From the NCBI GenBank assembly GCA_017467745.1, contig JAFUKV010000205.1, positions 1-7,201 on the forward strand: 7,201 bases of DNA, written 5' to 3'. Below are positions 6,879-7,201 of the stretch, piece after piece. How positions within the stretch are numbered: the stretch's first letter is position 1; every line of letters begins with the position of its first letter. The DNA is from Bacteroidaceae bacterium (lineage in GTDB: Bacteria; Bacteroidota; Bacteroidia; Bacteroidales; CHK158-818). The notes below the pieces were generated by a model. The model saw only the letters and a list, made by a program, of their open reading frames with translations, was not told the DNA's origin and did not search any database. The position numbers and the translations under genes are program-made.

Positions 6879-6930
6879 AGCCCTCCGATGAGGATTACAA
6901 AACTCTCTCTTTGGTTTTCTAATTCGTCTG

Positions 6931-6962
6931 CAAAGGTGGAACTAATTCTTCAAGTATCCAAA
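6931..6962 (-). promoter_or_regulatory. Probable promoter of the MATE leader transcript
   Basis: On the minus strand TTTG (6959-6962) is followed after 20 bp by CACCTTTG (6931-6938), one base from the TAnnTTTG -7 consensus and at standard spacing. Transcription would start near 6925, giving a leader of about 145 nt that includes the small ORF and the terminator hairpin. No comparable promoter lies between the hairpin and the MATE start. One ATACTTGAA repeat (6949-6957) falls in the spacer. Confidence 0.6.
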
Positions 6963-7155
6963 TTTTCATATAACTTTTAGTGCAGGGTTCAAGTATATAT
7001 TTTATTATACCTTGTGCTAATATTAGATTGTTTATTCTCAATAGTTTGCATAATTCCCAATTTGAATCCAAGATGTTGGCGTAGATAGGCAACGTTTATT
7101 CGGTGTTTATTGTATAGCGGGTGTTTTTTATTTGTTAAAGGGGTGCAAGTATTAT
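6963..7155. other. AT-rich region upstream of the MATE promoter, no gene recognised
   Basis: No gene could be assigned. On the minus strand one frame stays open for about 66 codons and ends with TGA at 6989-6991. Its only internal ATG (7049-7051) would give a 20-residue product, MQTIENKQSNISTRYNKIYT, without a ribosome site. It resembles no family I know and could be the eroded end of a gene or chance. A second ATACTTGAA repeat lies at 6988-6996. Confidence 0.4.
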
Positions 7156-7189
7156 AAAAAAACTTCACGACTATTAAAGAAGTGAAGTT
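7156..7189 (-). terminator. Intrinsic terminator-like hairpin at the right edge
   Basis: On the minus strand AACTTCAC (7182-7189) pairs with GTGAAGTT (7161-7168) across a 13-nt loop and is followed by a run of Ts (A7156-A7162 on the plus strand). It would end a minus-strand transcript entering from beyond the window. A 14-codon frame, MKQLHFFNSREVFL (7152-7196), spans it and may be the tail of the outside gene or a second leader ORF. Confidence 0.65.
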
Positions 7190-7201
7190 GTTTCATGGGC
7201 G

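Noticed and set aside
5271..6927. 9-bp direct repeat CTAATTCGT at 5271-5279 and 6919-6927 flanking the MATE gene
   Set aside because: One 9-bp match between two AT-rich flanks is not far from chance, and the flanking bases do not extend it into an insertion signature.
6888..6980. Plus-strand 30-codon frame opposite the MATE leader
   Set aside because: There is no ribosome site or promoter, it is not recognisable, and it is antisense to the better-supported leader and promoter.
6981..6996. GGGTTCAAG resembling the tRNA-Lys T-arm sequence GGGTTCGAG, as a possible attachment repeat
   Set aside because: Only about 9 bases match with one mismatch, and the neighbouring bases diverge; too short to call a repeated tRNA end.
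1..7201. CRISPR arrays, insertion-sequence ends or toxin-antitoxin pairs
   Set aside because: No regularly spaced repeats, transposase, terminal inverted repeats or paired small genes could be seen in reading both strands.

Overview
The window looks like chromosome from a Bacteroidales bacterium (Bacteroides/Parabacteroides-like; the species cannot be fixed). Three things point there. Several promoters match the Bacteroidetes sigma-ABfr pattern, a -33 TTG/TTTG and a -7 TAnnTTTG. The window carries a collagen-binding adhesin of the Cbp1 family, which is typical of Bacteroides. Most genes also lack a strong Shine-Dalgarno sequence. Base composition is moderately AT-rich throughout.

Left part (1-3857). 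A minus-strand cluster, read right to left, holds a PBP4-type D-Ala-D-Ala carboxypeptidase (dacB, 2283-3725) with its own promoter, a conserved protein of unknown function (1398-2180), the 16S rRNA 2'-O-methyltransferase rsmI (675-1385), and a coiled-coil lipoprotein of the Cbp1 collagen-binding family that runs off the left edge (1-662). The last three genes are each separated by only 12 bp and probably form one transcript.

Middle (3743-5211). The dacB promoter faces a divergent gene for an AI-2E family membrane protein (3858-4970). It is followed by tRNA-Lys(TTT) at 5068-5140, with a consensus promoter and a strong intrinsic terminator.

Right part (5212-7201). This looks like accessory DNA next to the tRNA gene. 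A MepA-like MATE efflux pump (5400-6779, minus strand) is preceded by a long leader. The leader contains, in order, a sigma-ABfr-like promoter, a GGAGG ribosome site, a 10-codon open reading frame (MTKKPDKMTG), and a near-perfect 22-bp terminator hairpin. The 5' arm of that hairpin lies inside the small ORF and the ORF's stop codon lies in the hairpin loop. This is the layout expected for ribosome-mediated transcription attenuation: a ribosome stalled on the leader would stop the terminator forming and switch on the pump. It is the most interesting signal in the window. The last 320 bases hold that leader, another minus-strand terminator-like hairpin at the edge, and no recognisable full gene.
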